This document shows positions 32,154 to 40,629 of a stretch of DNA of 46,782 bases, piece after piece. How positions within the stretch are numbered: the stretch's first letter is position 1; the number at the start of each line of letters is the position of its first letter. The notes below the pieces were generated by a model. The model had not been told where the DNA came from. It did not search any database and saw only the letters and a list, made by a program, of their open reading frames with translations. The position numbers and the translations under genes were made by a program. This DNA comes from Actinomadura fibrosa (lineage in GTDB: Bacteria; Actinomycetota; Actinomycetes; Streptosporangiales; Streptosporangiaceae), in the NCBI RefSeq assembly GCF_900659615.1, contig NZ_CAACUY010000057.1, positions 1 to 46,782 on the forward strand, read 5' to 3'.

Positions 32154-34856
32154 GTGCCCAAGTTCGTGTACGACTTCGACGAGGGAAACAAGGACCTCAA
32201 GGATCTGCTGGGCGGTAAGGGCGCCAACCTGGCCGAGATGACCAACCTCGGGCTCCCCGTGCCTCCCGGGTTCACGATCACCACGGAGGCCTGCCGCCAC
32301 TACCTCGGGCACGGGACCCTTCCCGAGGGGCTCCAGGACGAGGTGGACGAGCACCTCGCCGCGCTGGAGCGGACGATGGGCAAGCGGCTCGGCCAGAGCG
32401 ACGACCCCCTGCTGGTGAGCGTGCGCTCCGGCGCGAAGTTCAGCATGCCGGGGATGATGGAGACCGTCCTCAACGTCGGGCTGAACGACGAGTCGGTCCA
32501 CGGCCTGGCGGACCAGTCCGGGGACGAGCGGTTCGCGTGGGACTCCTACCGCCGCCTGATCCAGATGTTCGGCAAGACCGTCCTCGACATCGACGGCGAC
32601 CTGTTCGAGGACGCGGTCGAGGACGTCAAGAAGGCCCGCGGCACCGAGAACGACGTCGACCTGACCGCCGACGACTTCCGGGCGCTGGTCGACCGGTTCA
32701 AGGGGATCGTCCGGGAGCGGACCGGCCGGGACTTCCCGACCGACCCCCGGGAGCAGATGGACCTCGCGGTCAAGGCGGTGTTCGACTCCTGGAACGCCCC
32801 GCGCGCGATCCTGTACCGCCGCCAGGAGCGCATCCCGGTCGACCTCGGCACCGCGGTGAACATCTGCTCGATGGTCTTCGGCAACCTCGGCATGGACTCC
32901 GGGACGGGCGTCGCCTTCACCCGCGACCCCGCCACCGGGCAGCAGGGCATCTACGGCGACTACCTCCAGAACGCCCAGGGCGAGGACGTCGTCGCGGGCA
33001 TCCGCAACACGGTCCCGCTGACGGAGCTGGAGCGGATCGACAAGGCGTCCTACGACCGGCTTCTCGACATCATGGAGACGCTGGAGAACCACTACCGCGA
33101 CATGTGCGACATCGAGTTCACGATCGAGCGCGGCAAGCTGTGGATGCTCCAGACCCGGGTCGGCAAGCGGACCGCCGCGGCGGCGTTCCGCATCGCCTGC
33201 CAGCTCCTCGACCAGGACCTCATCGACGTGGACGAGGCCGCCCGCCGCGTCACCGGCGACCAGCTCGCGCAGCTCATGTTCCCCCGCTTCGCCGAGGACG
33301 CCTCGGGCGACGGGGTGAAGAAGCTGACCAAGGGCATGAACGCCTCGCCCGGCGCGGCCGTCGGCAAGGCGGTGTTCACCTCCGAGCGGGCGGTGGAGCT
33401 GGCCGGGCAGGGCGAGGACGTGATCCTCGTCCGCCGCGAGACCAACCCCGACGACCTGTCGGGCATGGTCGCGGCCAAGGGCGTCCTCACGTCCCGCGGC
33501 GGCAAGACCTCGCACGCCGCCGTCGTCGCCCGCGGCATGGGCAAGACCTGCGTCTGCGGCGCCGAGGAACTGGACGTCGACGTGAAGGCCGGGCGCTTCA
33601 CCGCCCCTGGCGGCGTGACCGTCGAGGAGGGCGACGTCATCTCGATCGACGGCTCGTCCGGCGACGTCTACCTCGGCGAGGTGCCCGTCGAGAACTCGCC
33701 CGTGGTCCGGTACTTCGAGGGCGAGCTCTCGGTAGAGGACGGCGGCGAGCTCGTCACGGCCGTCGACCGCGTCATGCGGCACGCCGACGCCCGCGCCGCG
33801 CTCGCGGTCCGCGCGAACGCCGACAACCCCGAGGACGCCGCGCGGGCCCGCCGGTTCGGCGCCCAGGGCATCGGGCTGTGCCGCACCGAGCACATGTTCC
33901 TCGGCGACCGGCGGCAGCTCGTCGAGAAGCTGATCCTCGCCGCGGACGACGCCGGGCGGCAGGCCGCGCTCGACGCCCTCGAACCGCTCCAGAAGCAGGA
34001 CTTCGCGGGCATCTTCGAGGCCATGGACGGGCTGCCGGTCACGATCCGGCTCATCGACCCGCCGCTGCACGAGTTCCTCCCCGATATCACCGAGCTCTCC
34101 GTCAAGGTCGCCCTGGCCGGTGACGCCGCGGACCCGAAGGACCGGGAACTGCTCGAAGCGGTTCACCGGCTGCACGAGCAGAACCCTATGTTGGGACTCC
34201 GGGGCGTGCGTCTCGGTTTGGTGATTCCCGGCCTCTTCGCGATGCAGGTCCGCGCGATCGCCGAGGCCGCCGCGGAGCGCAGCCGGGCCGGCGGCGACCC
34301 GCGTCCCGAGATCATGATCCCGCTCGTCGGCGCCGTCCAGGAGCTGGAGGCCGTCCGCGAGGAGGCCCGCGGGATCCTGGACGAGGTCAAGGAGCGGACC
34401 GGGGTGGACGTCCCGGCGCTGATCGGCACCATGATCGAGCTGCCGCGGGCGGCGCTGACCGCCGGGCAGATCGCCGGGGCCGCCGAGTTCTTCTCCTTCG
34501 GCACGAACGACCTCACCCAGACCACGTGGGGATTCTCCCGCGACGACGTGGAGGCCGCGTTCTTCTCCCGGTACCTGGAGCTCGGCATCTTCGGCGTGTC
34601 CCCGTTCGAGACCCTTGACCGGGACGGCGTGGGCCGGCTCGTCCGCATCGCGGCGGAGGAGGGCCGCAAGGCGCGGCCGGGCATCAAGCTCGGCATCTGC
34701 GGCGAGCACGGCGGCGACCCCGACTCCGTGCACTTCTGCCACGAGGTCGGGCTCGACTACGTGTCCTGCTCGCCGTTCCGCATTCCGGTCGCCCGGCTGG
34801 AGGCGGGCCGCGCGGCGATCGAGGCGGCGGACGCCCCGTCCGGCGGCGCCCGCTAG
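32154..34856 (+). CDS. ppdK: pyruvate, phosphate dikinase
   Basis: The protein has 900 residues and interconverts pyruvate, ATP and phosphate with phosphoenolpyruvate, AMP and diphosphate. The GTG start at 32154 follows TAAGGAG. An ATP-grasp domain fills about 1-340 (LLGGKGANLAEMTNLGLPVPPGFTI). The swivelling domain has the phosphorylated His at about residue 454 (GGKTSHAAVVARGMG), and the C-terminal TIM barrel has the catalytic Cys at about 849 (GICGEHGGD). Length and motifs match PPDK and not PEP synthase. It is monocistronic, flanked by a divergent GH15 gene and a strong terminator. Confidence 0.97.
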   Translation: MPKFVYDFDEGNKDLKDLLGGKGANLAEMTNLGLPVPPGFTITTEACRHYLGHGTLPEGLQDEVDEHLAALERTMGKRLGQSDDPLLVSVRSGAKFSMPGMMETVLNVGLNDESVHGLADQSGDERFAWDSYRRLIQMFGKTVLDIDGDLFEDAVEDVKKARGTENDVDLTADDFRALVDRFKGIVRERTGRDFPTDPREQMDLAVKAVFDSWNAPRAILYRRQERIPVDLGTAVNICSMVFGNLGMDSGTGVAFTRDPATGQQGIYGDYLQNAQGEDVVAGIRNTVPLTELERIDKASYDRLLDIMETLENHYRDMCDIEFTIERGKLWMLQTRVGKRTAAAAFRIACQLLDQDLIDVDEAARRVTGDQLAQLMFPRFAEDASGDGVKKLTKGMNASPGAAVGKAVFTSERAVELAGQGEDVILVRRETNPDDLSGMVAAKGVLTSRGGKTSHAAVVARGMGKTCVCGAEELDVDVKAGRFTAPGGVTVEEGDVISIDGSSGDVYLGEVPVENSPVVRYFEGELSVEDGGELVTAVDRVMRHADARAALAVRANADNPEDAARARRFGAQGIGLCRTEHMFLGDRRQLVEKLILAADDAGRQAALDALEPLQKQDFAGIFEAMDGLPVTIRLIDPPLHEFLPDITELSVKVALAGDAADPKDRELLEAVHRLHEQNPMLGLRGVRLGLVIPGLFAMQVRAIAEAAAERSRAGGDPRPEIMIPLVGAVQELEAVREEARGILDEVKERTGVDVPALIGTMIELPRAALTAGQIAGAAEFFSFGTNDLTQTTWGFSRDDVEAAFFSRYLELGIFGVSPFETLDRDGVGRLVRIAAEEGRKARPGIKLGICGEHGGDPDSVHFCHEVGLDYVSCSPFRIPVARLEAGRAAIEAADAPSGGAR

Positions 34857-34873
34857 GCGGCGCGCACCGGCCT

Positions 34874-34910
34874 CCGGGGCGGCGGGCGCGTCGCGCGCCC
34901 GCCGCCCCGG
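34874..34910 (+). terminator. terminator after ppdK
   Basis: A perfect 17-bp stem (34874-34890 with 34894-34910) closes the loop TCG, starting 18 bases after the stop, with no U-tract. Confidence 0.75.
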
Positions 34911-34976
34911 CCGCTGTGGCCCGCACAACACGCCCGACTTGTGAACTCCGCACGTCCGCCGGACCATCTAAGTAAC

Positions 34977-35798
34977 GTGGCCAAGGCGATGACGTTGGAA
35001 GTGGAGTTGCCGGAAAACGAGCCGGACGGGACCGAGGAGCGGCCGCGCGGCCGCCGCTCCGGCCGCGGCGAGCGCCCGCGGAGGTCGCTCTGGTTCACCG
35101 TCCCCGTGAGCGTGGTCCTCGGGCTGCTCGCCATCACCGTCCTGACGCCGCTGACCGTCGGCGCGCGGATCTGGTACCAGGCCCGCCAGGACGAGCGGCC
35201 CCGCTCGGACGCGATCATCGTGCTCGGCGCCGCCCAGTACAACGGGGTGCCGTCCCCGACGCTGCGGTGGCGGCTCCAGCACGCGCTGGACCTGTACCGC
35301 TCCGGGGTGGCGCCCGCGATCGTCACCGTGGGCGGCAAGGCCCCCGGCGACACCTACACCGAGGCCGACTCCGGCCGCCGCTGGCTGATCGAGAAGGGCG
35401 GCGTGCCCGCCGCCCGGGTCGTCGCGGTGCCCGTGGGCCGCGACACGCTGGAGAGCTTCCAGGCCGTCGGCAAGGAGTACAAGCGGCTGCACTGGTCGTC
35501 GGGCGTGATCGTCACCGATCCGTGGCACGGGCTGCGCTCCAAGCGCATGGCCGAGGACAACGGGATCAAGGCCGCCGCGTCGCCGACCCGCAGCGGCCCG
35601 AGCGTCCAGACCCGCGACACGCAGTTCCACTACATCGTGCGCGAGACGGGCGGCTACCTGTCGTACGTGCTGCTCGGCAAGAGCGTGAAGACGCCCAGCG
35701 AGACGATCAAGACCATCCACGGCGACCCGGCCGTGCCGGCGTCCCCGGGCGCCACGGCGCCGGGCACGCGGAGCGCGGCGCCCACCGGAACGCCCTGA
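34977..35798 (+). CDS. YdcF/DUF218 family membrane-anchored protein
   Basis: The protein has 273 residues from GTG 34977. An Arg-rich cytoplasmic segment (RPRGRRSGRGERPRRS) precedes one membrane helix (about 37-60), then a DUF218 domain on the outer face: DAIIVLGAAQYNGVPSPTLRWRL, VTVGGKAPGDTYTEADSG, GRDTLESFQAVG and IVTDPWHGLRSKRMAEDNG. The C-terminus is a Pro/Thr/Ala-rich tail. YdcF-like proteins bind nucleotide-like ligands and some are implicated in envelope biogenesis (ElyC, SanA). GTG 34941 and ATG 34989 are alternative starts; no clear ribosome binding site decides between them. Confidence 0.82.
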   Translation: MAKAMTLEVELPENEPDGTEERPRGRRSGRGERPRRSLWFTVPVSVVLGLLAITVLTPLTVGARIWYQARQDERPRSDAIIVLGAAQYNGVPSPTLRWRLQHALDLYRSGVAPAIVTVGGKAPGDTYTEADSGRRWLIEKGGVPAARVVAVPVGRDTLESFQAVGKEYKRLHWSSGVIVTDPWHGLRSKRMAEDNGIKAAASPTRSGPSVQTRDTQFHYIVRETGGYLSYVLLGKSVKTPSETIKTIHGDPAVPASPGATAPGTRSAAPTGTP

Positions 35799-35865
35799 AC
35801 GCCTCATCCGGAGGCCACCGGAACGCCATGCCGGCTCCGCCGCCGTCCGCATACCCTGGAAGGAC

Positions 35866-37143
35866 ATGACCGAATATTCCGAGCACGACCGCCGGCGGTG
35901 GGCGCCGGAGCCGGCGAAGCGCCGCGACCGCACCGCCTTCGAGCGCGACCGGGCCCGCGTCCTGCACAGCGCCGCCCTGCGCCGCCTCGCGGCCAAGACG
36001 CAGGTCGCCTCGCCCGGCGCGGACGCCGGCGCCGACACCGTGCAGAGCCTGCGCACCCGCCTCACCCACTCGCTCGAATGCGCCCAGGTGGGCCGCGAGC
36101 TGGGCAAGTCCCTCGGCTGCGACCCCGACCTCGTCGAGACGGCGTGCCTGTCCCACGACATCGGCCACCCCCCGTTCGGCCACAACGGCGAGTCCGCGCT
36201 GGACATCGTCGCCCGCGACTGCGGCGGCTTCGAGGGCAACGCGCAGAGCCTGCGCGTCCTGACGCGCCTCGAACCCAAGTCCTTCGCGCCGGACGGCCCG
36301 CCCCTGCACGGCCGCAGCGTCGGGCTGAACCTCACCCGCGCCGCGCTGGACGCCGCGATGAAGTACCCCTGGTCCCAGGCCGACGCGGTGAACGGCAAGT
36401 TCGGCGTCTACGCCGACGACATGGACGTCGCCCGCTGGGTCCGCGAGGGCGTCGGGCACGGCCGGCCGTGCTTCGAGGCCCAGGTCATGGACTGGAGCGA
36501 CGACGTCGCCTACTCCGTCCACGACCTGGAGGACGCGCTCGTCGCCGGGCACATCGACTTCGCCCGGCTCGCCGACCCGGCCGAGCGCCGGCTGGTCGCC
36601 GCGACCGCCGCGAAGCTGTACTGCGCCGACGCCGACCTGAACGAGCTGGAGGAGCGCTTCGCGCGGCTGCTCGCCGAGCCGTACTGGCCGGACCGCTACG
36701 ACGGCACCCCGCGCAGCCTCGCCGCGCTGAAGAACCTCACCAGCACGCTCATCGGGCGGTTCTGCCTCGCCGCCGAGACCGCCACCCGGCAGGCCTACGG
36801 CGACCGCCCGCTGACCCGCTACGCGGCGGAGCTGATCGTCCCCCGCGCCCAGCGGCTGGAGAACGCGCTGCTCAAGGGCATCACCGCGCACTACGTGTGG
36901 ATCAGTCACGAGGAGGTCAGGGCCCGCCAGCGGACGCTGATCACCGAGCTGGCCGAGATGATGCTCGCCGGGGCGCCCGGCACGCTCGACCCCGGGTTCC
37001 GGGAAGCCTTCGTGGAGGCCCCGGACGACGCCGCCCGGCTCCGCGCGGTCGTCGACCAGATCGCCTCGCTGACCGACCTGTCCGCGATGGCCCGCCACCG
37101 CATGCTCGGCGATCGCACCGCCGATCGTCCTCACCGCCAGTGA
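35866..37143 (+). CDS. dgt: deoxyguanosinetriphosphate triphosphohydrolase-like protein
   Basis: The protein has 425 residues and an HD-domain dNTPase, which releases triphosphate from deoxynucleoside triphosphates. It shows RRLAAKTQV, RTRLTHSLECAQVGRELG with the first His, ACLSHDIGHPPFGHNGE with the HD pair, and MDWSDDVAYSVHDLEDAL with a later Asp. ATG at 35866 is preceded by GGAAGG and by a TACCCT hexamer 8 bases away, so either a leadered or a leaderless start is possible. In many actinobacteria dnaG follows dgt; here it is a flavoprotein gene. Confidence 0.94.
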   Translation: MTEYSEHDRRRWAPEPAKRRDRTAFERDRARVLHSAALRRLAAKTQVASPGADAGADTVQSLRTRLTHSLECAQVGRELGKSLGCDPDLVETACLSHDIGHPPFGHNGESALDIVARDCGGFEGNAQSLRVLTRLEPKSFAPDGPPLHGRSVGLNLTRAALDAAMKYPWSQADAVNGKFGVYADDMDVARWVREGVGHGRPCFEAQVMDWSDDVAYSVHDLEDALVAGHIDFARLADPAERRLVAATAAKLYCADADLNELEERFARLLAEPYWPDRYDGTPRSLAALKNLTSTLIGRFCLAAETATRQAYGDRPLTRYAAELIVPRAQRLENALLKGITAHYVWISHEEVRARQRTLITELAEMMLAGAPGTLDPGFREAFVEAPDDAARLRAVVDQIASLTDLSAMARHRMLGDRTADRPHRQ

Positions 37144-37258
37144 CCGTCGCGGCGCGCCGAGGTGAAGGGAATGTGCCCCGACGCGCCGTCGCATGACCCT
37201 TGTCTCATCACAGGGGCCGCTGTAGGCATAGCAGGAAGCCGTCTACGGGAGGTCACCC

Positions 37259-38485
37259 ATGACCGAGGGGACGTTCGTCATCGTCGGTGCCAGCCTGGCC
37301 GGGGCCAAGGCGGCGGAGACGCTCCGTGAGGAGGGCTTCCCCGGCAGGGTGGTGCTCATCGGGGACGAGATCGAACGGCCCTACGAACGGCCGCCCCTGT
37401 CCAAGGGGTTCCTGCTCGGCAAGGAGGCCCGCGAGAAGGCGCACGTCCACGAGGCCGACTGGTACGAGAAGCACGACGTCGAGCTGCGGCTCGGCGTCTC
37501 CGCCGTCTCGATCGACCGGGCGGCCCACGAGGTCCGGCTCGACAGCAAGGAGCCCGTCCACTACGACCGGCTGCTGCTGGCGACCGGCGCGTCGCCGCGG
37601 CGCCTCGACGTCCCAGGCTCGAAGCTCCAGGGCATCCACTACCTGCGGACGATGGCCGACTCCGCCGCCCTGAGGCAGGCGCTGGCCCACGGGGGCCGCC
37701 GCGTCGTGATCGCCGGGGGCGGCTGGATCGGCCTGGAGGCGGCCGCCGCCGCCCGCGCGCACGGCAACGACGTGACGGTGATCGAACCGGAGCCCACGCC
37801 GCTGCACGCGGCCCTCGGCCCGGAGCTCGGCGGGACGTTCGCCGCCCTGCACCGCGAGCACGGCGTCGACCTGCGCCTCGACCAGGGCGTCGCCGGGTTC
37901 TGGGGCGCCGGGCAGGTGTCGGCCGTCGTCACCTCGGGCGGCGCCGAGGTCCCCGCGGACGTCGTGGTCGTCGGCATCGGCGTCAGGCCCAACACCGCGC
38001 TGGCCGAGGCCGCCGGGCTGGAGGTGTCCGACGGCGTGCTCGTCGACCAGTCCCTGCGCACGTCCGACCCGGAGATCTTCGCCGCCGGCGACGTCGCGAA
38101 CGCCTACAACCCGCTCCTCGGCCGCCGGATCCGCGTCGAGCACTGGGCGAACGCCCTGAACGGCGGCCCTGCGGCCGCGCGCGCCATGCTGGGCCGGGAC
38201 GTCGTCTACGACCGGATCCCGTACTTCTTCACCGACCAGTACGACCTCGGCATGGAGATGTCGGGCGTCGTGTCCCCGGGCGAGTACGACCAGGTCGTCT
38301 ACCGCGGCGACGTGGCCTCCCGCCAGTTCATCGCCTTCTGGCTCTCCGCCGGCCGCGTCGTAGCCGGAATGAACGTGAACGTGTGGGATGTCACAGGAGA
38401 CATCCAAGCCCTCATCCGCTCCGCCGCCCCAGTGGACGCCACCCGCCTAACCGACCCCAAGATCCCCCTGAACACCCTCCTCTAG
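37259..38485 (+). CDS. FAD/NAD(P)-binding ferredoxin-reductase-type oxidoreductase
   Basis: The protein has 408 residues from ATG 37259 with GGGAGG upstream. It has an FAD Rossmann motif at residues 5-20 (TFVIVGASLAGAKAAETL), YERPPLSKGFL, an NAD motif at about 150-170 (VVIAGGGWIGLEAAAAA), and the FAD-contacting IFAAGDVA. The C-terminal reductase domain starts at about 320. This is the rhodocoxin/putidaredoxin reductase family, which passes electrons from NAD(P)H to ferredoxins for P450s or dioxygenases. No ferredoxin or P450 gene lies nearby, so its partner is elsewhere. Confidence 0.92.
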   Translation: MTEGTFVIVGASLAGAKAAETLREEGFPGRVVLIGDEIERPYERPPLSKGFLLGKEAREKAHVHEADWYEKHDVELRLGVSAVSIDRAAHEVRLDSKEPVHYDRLLLATGASPRRLDVPGSKLQGIHYLRTMADSAALRQALAHGGRRVVIAGGGWIGLEAAAAARAHGNDVTVIEPEPTPLHAALGPELGGTFAALHREHGVDLRLDQGVAGFWGAGQVSAVVTSGGAEVPADVVVVGIGVRPNTALAEAAGLEVSDGVLVDQSLRTSDPEIFAAGDVANAYNPLLGRRIRVEHWANALNGGPAAARAMLGRDVVYDRIPYFFTDQYDLGMEMSGVVSPGEYDQVVYRGDVASRQFIAFWLSAGRVVAGMNVNVWDVTGDIQALIRSAAPVDATRLTDPKIPLNTLL

Positions 38486-38507
38486 CCAGGCGTGTAACAA
38501 GGCGTAG

Positions 38508-38655
38508 AGGCCCACCGCAGCGCCGCGATCGCGTGCGAAGCCAGTGCCGAGCCTGCGAGGCACTGATCGCGCAGCGAGCCCCTGGGCGAGCCGGAGCGAT
38601 GCAGCGATCGCCGCGTCGTCCGTTGAAGGAGTGCGCGCCAGCGCGCGACGCCGAG
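38508..38655 (-). repeat. dispersed structured repeat, copy 2 (inverted relative to copy 1)
   Basis: Read on the minus strand it matches 17952-18117 at roughly 85%. The stem CAGTGCC/GGCACTG (38542-38548 with 38559-38565) replaces CAGGTTC/GAACCTG of copy 1 while the 10-base loop is identical, so three base pairs have changed in a compensated way. The copy lies between the flavoprotein stop and the gtrA promoter, ending about 20 bases before the gtrA -10 element. Confidence 0.8.
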
Positions 38656-38674
38656 GACGATGCAATAAATCCGG

Positions 38675-38680
38675 TACTCT
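38675..38680 (+). promoter_or_regulatory. -10 element of gtrA
   Basis: TACTCT ends 8 bases before the GTG at 38689; no ribosome binding site is present, so the transcript may be leaderless. Confidence 0.35.
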
Positions 38681-38688
38681 CTGGGCGA

Positions 38689-39150
38689 GTGAGTACCTTG
38701 CAGCGGTCAAGACCAGCCAAAACGGTCTTTTCCGCCCCGGAGTACCGCACATTCCTGCGTGAGCTGGTCAGCTTCGGCTTCGTGGGGTGTGTCGGCACTC
38801 TCATCATGATCTTCGGCGCGAACCTGATGCGCGCCTGGCTCGGCGGCAGCCCGGTCACCAGCGTGGTGGTGCCGACCGTGGTGTCCACGCTGACCTCCTA
38901 CCTGGCCAACCGCTTCTGGACGTTCCGGCACCGCGACAGCGACGGCTCCGGCCGCGAGGTCGTGATCTTCTTCGCGCTGAACGGGATCGGGCTGCTCATC
39001 CAGGTCCTGTGCACCGGCTTCACGTACTACACGCTCGGGCTGCACGGCGGGATCGCCTACAACCTCGGGCTGCTCGCGGGCGTCGGCCTCGGCTCGGCGT
39101 TCCGGTACTGGTCCTACAAGAAGTGGGTCTTCACCCCGGCGGCGGCCTGA
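38689..39150 (+). CDS. GtrA family membrane protein
   Basis: The protein has 153 residues from GTG 38689. It has four membrane helices with the GtrA pattern: FLRELVSFGFVGCVGTL, then SYLANRFWTFRHRD, then the C-terminal SAFRYWSYKKWVF. GtrA-like proteins take part in moving polyprenyl-linked sugars across the membrane in cell-surface polysaccharide or arabinogalactan synthesis. A longer in-frame reading starts inside the previous gene and the repeat and is rejected. The sigma-J-like gene begins 12 bases downstream. Confidence 0.88.
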   Translation: MSTLQRSRPAKTVFSAPEYRTFLRELVSFGFVGCVGTLIMIFGANLMRAWLGGSPVTSVVVPTVVSTLTSYLANRFWTFRHRDSDGSGREVVIFFALNGIGLLIQVLCTGFTYYTLGLHGGIAYNLGLLAGVGLGSAFRYWSYKKWVFTPAAA

Positions 39151-39161
39151 GCGGCGCGTCC

Positions 39162-40089
39162 ATGACAGCGCCCGTGCCGCCGCGTCCTCGCCGCCTCGAC
39201 GACGAGTGGGCCGAGCACCGGCCCGCCGTGTTCGGCGCCGCGTACCGCATCACCGGCAGCGTCGCGGACGCCGAGGACATCGTCCAGGACGTGTGGCTCC
39301 GCGCCGCCGCGCAGGAGTCGCTGGACGGCGTGCGCGACCTGCGGGCCTGGCTCGTCACGGTCGCGGCGCGGCGGGCGTACGACGTGCTCGGGTCCGCCCG
39401 CGCCCGCCGCGTCGACTACGTCGGCCCGTGGCTGCCCGAGCCGCTGCTGACCGGCCCGGACGTCGCGGACGCGGTGCTCGTGGACGACACCGTCGGCACG
39501 GCGATGCTGCTCGTCCTGGAGGAGCTCTCGCCGCCCGAGCGGGTCGCGTTCGTGCTGCACCAGGCGTTCGAGGTGCCGTACGAGCGGATCGGGGAGGTGC
39601 TGGACCGGTCGCCCGCGGCGTGCCGGCAGCTCGCGTCCCGCGCCCGCCGCAAGATCGCCGCGGCGGACCCGGTCCGCCCGGCGCGGCGGGGCGAGCACGC
39701 GCGGGTGCTGGCGGCGTTCCGGGCGGCCTACGAGGAGGGCGACGGCACCGCGCTGATGGCGCTGCTCGACCCGGACGCGACGTACACGACCGACGGCGGC
39801 GGCAAGGTCTTCGCCGCGCGCAAGGTCATCTCGGGCGCCGCGCGGGTGCTGACGGTCGTGCTGCGGATGCGCGCGGAGCCGCTTCCGGCTCGTTCCAGTC
39901 GAGGTCAACGGCGAGCCGGGCTGGCTCGTCCGGCGGCAGGACGGCCGCCTCGTCGGCGTCGACACGCTGGAGGTCCGGAACGGCCGGATCACGGCCTACC
40001 GCCGCGTGCTCAACCCGGACAAGATCGCTCATCTGCGGCCGCGCCCGGACGCCGTCACAGCGGCCCCGGGTGCGTCGTCTCCCTCGTGA
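39162..40089 (+). pseudogene. ECF sigma factor, SigJ type, broken by a frameshift
   Basis: ATG 39162 starts a group with sigma region 2 (AAYRITGSVADAEDIVQDVWL) and region 4 (LEELSPPERVAFVLHQAFEVPYERIGEVL), then a SnoaL-like C-terminal domain. After ISGAARVLTVVLRMRAEPLP the frame loses homology and runs on across the next gene. The expected continuation, LVPVEVNGEPGWLV, then GVDTLEVRNGRITAYRRVLNPDKIAHL, is present one base ahead from 39889 to a TGA at 40089. A one-base insertion (or two-base loss) near 39870-39890 explains this. It could be a sequencing error or a real inactivation. SigJ-type factors usually sit next to an AhpD partner, as here. Confidence 0.8.
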
Positions 40090-40104
40090 CGAAGGGAGAA
40101 CGGC

Positions 40105-40545
40105 ATGGCCCGCATGCTGCTGCAGGAGGCGACGCCCGAGGTCTACCAGGGCTTCATCGGCATCGCGAAACTGATCCACAAGGGTCCGCTGGACCGCCGG
40201 GTCCAGGAGCTGATCAAGATCCGCGCGTCCCAGCTGAACGGCTGCGCGTTCTGCGTGGACCTGCACATCCGCGACGCCCGGCGGCTCGGCGAGCCGGAGG
40301 AGCGGATGCACCACCTCGCGGTCTGGGCGAAGTCGCCGCTCTACACCGACGGGGAGCGGGCGGCGCTCGCCTACACCGAGGCCGTCACGCTCCGGCGGGA
40401 GGTGGGCGACGAGCTCTGGGAGACGCTGCGGAAGCACTATCCCGCCGAGCGCGAGCTGGGCGATCTCGTGGCCCTGGTGTCGCTGATCAACGCGCTCAAC
40501 CTGTTCGGCGTCCCGCTGCGGCTGGAGCCGCCGGTCCGGAGCTGA
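40105..40545 (+). CDS. AhpD-like carboxymuconolactone decarboxylase family protein
   Basis: The protein has 146 residues from ATG 40105 with GAAGGGAG upstream. The AhpD redox site CAFCVDLH (CxxC plus His) is intact at about residues 49-56, within IRASQLNGCAFCVDLH. Members are alkylhydroperoxidase-like thiol proteins. Pairing with SigJ-type ECF factors is a known arrangement, and this gene starts 15 bases after the end of the broken sigma gene, so it would be cotranscribed. Confidence 0.92.
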   Translation: MARMLLQEATPEVYQGFIGIAKLIHKGPLDRRVQELIKIRASQLNGCAFCVDLHIRDARRLGEPEERMHHLAVWAKSPLYTDGERAALAYTEAVTLRREVGDELWETLRKHYPAERELGDLVALVSLINALNLFGVPLRLEPPVRS

Positions 40546-40551
40546 TCCGGG

Positions 40552-40623
40552 GGCCGTCCCGGCACGCCTGGGACGTGCCGGGACGGCCCGCCCGGCCGGA
40601 CGCCGGGCCGGGCGTCCGGCCGG
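40552..40623. terminator. two consecutive hairpins between convergent genes
   Basis: A 15-bp perfect stem (40552-40566 with 40574-40588) is followed by a 13-bp perfect stem (40592-40604 with 40611-40623). They fill the gap between the AhpD gene and the oxidoreductase gene and probably stop transcription in both directions. Confidence 0.75.
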
Positions 40624-40629
40624 TCCGGG

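Noticed and set aside
31962..34967. A 1001-codon open frame on the minus strand opposite ppdK
   Set aside because: It is a GC-skew shadow of the ppdK coding frame; its product is low-complexity and matches no family, while ppdK has all catalytic motifs.
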